Below are positions 4,561 to 5,757 of a DNA stretch of 5,757 nucleotides, in pieces. This stretch comes from Flavobacteriales bacterium. Lineage in GTDB: Bacteria > Bacteroidota > Bacteroidia > Flavobacteriales_D > Sanyastnellaceae. The stretch covers positions 1 through 5,757 of the forward strand of contig CANGVZ010000162.1 in assembly GCA_947457285.1 (NCBI GenBank), written 5' to 3'. A model generated the notes under the pieces. The model had not been told where the DNA came from. It searched no databases and saw only the letters and a list, made by a program, of their open reading frames with translations. Position numbers and translations under genes: made by a program. Position 1 is the first letter of the stretch. Each line of letters begins with the position of its first letter.

Positions 4561-4941
4561 TTATTCAGCAACTGCTGTTTCAGTAGCAGCTCCGAAATAT
4601 TTTTTCTCTTGAATGCGGCTCGCCTTACCTGTGCGCTTGCGCAAGTAGAAGATACGAGCACGACGTACACGACCACGCTTAGTAACAGTGATAGTGTCCA
4701 AAAATGGTGAAGCGAATGGAATGATACGCTCAACACCAACACCACCGCTCATCTTGCGAACTGTGAAAGTCTCGGTAGAACCAGTACCTCTGCGTTGAAT
4801 TACAACACCAGCGAATACCTGTATACGCTCTTTGTTACCTTCTTTGATTTTATAGCTAACAGAGATTGAATCTCCGGCTTGAAATGCCGGCCATTCTTTT
4901 ACCGGATTGATTTTCTTTTCGAGTTCCTTGATGCGATTCAT
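4561..4941 (-). CDS. rplS: 50S ribosomal protein L19 (bL19)
   Basis: bL19 sits at the 30S-50S interface of the large subunit. The 126-residue product has the family blocks: PAFQAGDSISVSYKI (18-32), the SH3-like core IQVFAGVVIQRRG (40-52), TFTVRKMSGGVGVER (58-72), the PFASPFLD turn (75-82), RRARIFYLR (93-101) and GKASRI (105-110). A short acidic/Ala-rich tail ends the protein, longer than in E. coli as is common in Bacteroidota. ATG 4941-4939 agrees with the family start. It has its own consensus promoter and a strong terminator, so it looks monocistronic and is not part of an rpsP-rimM-trmD-rplS operon as in enterobacteria. No Shine-Dalgarno; the leader before the ATG is A/T-rich. Confidence 0.97.
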   Translation of the reverse strand: MNRIKELEKKINPVKEWPAFQAGDSISVSYKIKEGNKERIQVFAGVVIQRRGTGSTETFTVRKMSGGVGVERIIPFASPFLDTITVTKRGRVRRARIFYLRKRTGKASRIQEKKYFGAATETAVAE

Positions 4942-4984
4942 GGCGCTATATTTTTAAATGTACTACGGTACGGATTTGGGGGTG

Positions 4985-5014
4985 CAAACATACGACTTTT
5001 CTTTTAATCCCAAA
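4985..5014 (-). promoter_or_regulatory. rplS promoter (-33 TTTG, -7 TATGTTTG)
   Basis: On the minus strand TTTG (5014-5011) and TATGTTTG (4992-4985) are separated by 18 nt. Both match the Bacteroidota primary-sigma consensus, the -7 box exactly. Transcription should start around 4980-4977, giving a leader of about 36-39 nt before the ATG at 4941. The sequence after the -7 box, CACCCCC, parallels CGCCCCCC after the smpB box. Confidence 0.85.
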
Positions 5015-5032
5015 GGAATATTGGGAAAAAAA

Positions 5033-5757
5033 TTATTGTGGTCGTTTGTGCTTCCATCTTTTGTGCGACCAAAGCCAGTATTCTGGGGCTTTTCGGATGT
5101 CTTGCTCCAGTCTGGTGTGCAATAATTGTGTTATCTCTCCGTTTGCGAACTCCCTCGGGTTTTCCGTGAGTAGTTCATAACGAATCTGATAATATCCGCG
5201 GCTCAATTTGTTCTGTTCCGCATATATAATAGGTAGGTTATAATCTTTGGCGTATTTCTCCGCTCCGTACAAAGCGCCGGTTTCTTGTCCCAAGAATGTC
5301 ACCCATACACATTTCTTAGGATTGGCGGGCGATTGGTCGAATCCAAACACTACGGCAATGTTTTTATCATGTTCATTTTTAAAAAGCTCACCCGTATCGA
5401 GCGTGCGCACGAGTCGAAGACCAAACTTGCCGCGACTTTCCTTCATCTTTTGATCAAAATAATCATTGCGGAGTTTCTTGTAAAGTGCCACCACATTGTG
5501 ATTCAGAGACATTGGCCCAGCCACGGCCCAGAATTCCCAGTTGGCATAATGACCGCCGCACAATAGTACGCTTTGCCCTTTTTCAGCATAACGATTCATC
5601 ACCTCCGCGTCGATGGTCAACATGCGGCGCTGGGCAGAGGCTTTGCTGATGCTAAAATTCTTGACGCTCTCCACCACGATGTCGCAGAAGTGCTTGAAGA
5701 ATTTCTTCATAATGGCATTCAGCTCCGCGTCACTCTTTTCAGGAAAACTATTTTTAA
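5033..5757 (-). CDS. LpxL/HtrB-type lipid A acyltransferase (5' end outside window)
   Basis: Lysophospholipid acyltransferase-fold protein of the lipid A biosynthesis acyltransferase family, expected to add a secondary acyl chain to lipid A, or to a related lipid, at the inner membrane. In-frame codons continue upstream of the internal ATG at 5710-5708 to the window edge (reading KNSFPEKSDAELNAI). That is family-like sequence, so the true start lies beyond 5757 and the missing part should include the N-terminal membrane anchor. From ATG 5710, the catalytic HX4E motif is GGHYANWEF (52-60), with His at codon 5551 and Glu at codon 5536. VFGFDQSPAN (121-130), FLGQETGALYGAEKYA (139-154) and the C-terminal PEYWLWSHKRWK typical of the family follow. 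It ends with TAA at 5035-5033, 91 bp from the rplS start, without a clear terminator, so read-through into rplS is possible. The acyl donor and target lipid cannot be read from the sequence. Confidence 0.92.
   Translation of the reverse strand, partial: KNSFPEKSDAELNAIMKKFFKHFCDIVVESVKNFSISKASAQRRMLTIDAEVMNRYAEKGQSVLLCGGHYANWEFWAVAGPMSLNHNVVALYKKLRNDYFDQKMKESRGKFGLRLVRTLDTGELFKNEHDKNIAVVFGFDQSPANPKKCVWVTFLGQETGALYGAEKYAKDYNLPIIYAEQNKLSRGYYQIRYELLTENPREFANGEITQLLHTRLEQDIRKAPEYWLWSHKRWKHKRPQ

Noticed and set aside
4981..5032. Terminator for the acyltransferase gene
   Set aside because: A CCCAA/TTGGG stem is only 5 bp, its T-run lies before it in the transcript and not after it, and it overlaps the rplS -33 element.

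Overview
The window looks like chromosomal DNA from a member of the Bacteroidota (probably a flavobacterium-like or sphingobacterium-like lineage). The evidence is indirect. Exact TAnnTTTG promoter boxes stand in front of smpB and rplS, start codons lack clear Shine-Dalgarno sequences, and the encoded proteins (bL19, SmpB, a TAQ-type signal peptide on a patatin, a Bacteroidota-style multi-pass membrane protein, an LpxL-type acyltransferase) read like that phylum. I cannot name a genus.

Layout, left to right: (1) 1-925, minus strand: N-terminal 308 residues of a large multi-pass membrane protein that runs off the left edge. (2) 1003-2028, plus strand: a tight two-gene unit, smpB (tmRNA-binding protein) then a LOG-family nucleotide phosphoribohydrolase-like protein, fired from a promoter box that leaves almost no leader. 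(3) 2029-2329: a repeat-filled convergent gap. (4) 2330-3331, minus strand: an exported patatin-like phospholipase. (5) 3332-3765: a second, larger repeat-filled gap. (6) 3766-4482, minus strand: cutC (copper homeostasis family). (7) 4500-4941, minus strand: rplS (ribosomal protein bL19) with its own promoter and a textbook intrinsic terminator. (8) 5033-5757, minus strand: an LpxL/HtrB-type acyltransferase whose start lies beyond the right edge.

The genes are mostly ordinary housekeeping functions: ribosome rescue, ribosome structure, lipid A/membrane lipid acylation and nucleotide or metal housekeeping. They do not form one pathway. The possible common theme of lipid/membrane (patatin, acyltransferase, and perhaps the left-edge membrane protein) is weak.

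The unusual part is the pair of gaps around the patatin gene. Both are built from the same modules in the same order on the plus strand: AATTCGC heptamers, a palindromic module (arms GCCAGCCCAT/ATGGGC[T/A]GGC), a second palindrome (AGACGGCAT/ATGCCGTCT), and TATTCCC-type tandem repeats. GTTCCC-rich filler lies between them. One 147-bp unit occurs twice with 4 mismatches and brackets the whole patatin gene; a third, half-length copy lies between. The TATTCCC tracts run into the 3' ends of both patatin and cutC and supply their stop codons. This is most likely a repetitive extragenic element family combined with heptanucleotide tandem repeats. I see no transposase, CRISPR array, tRNA or defence system.
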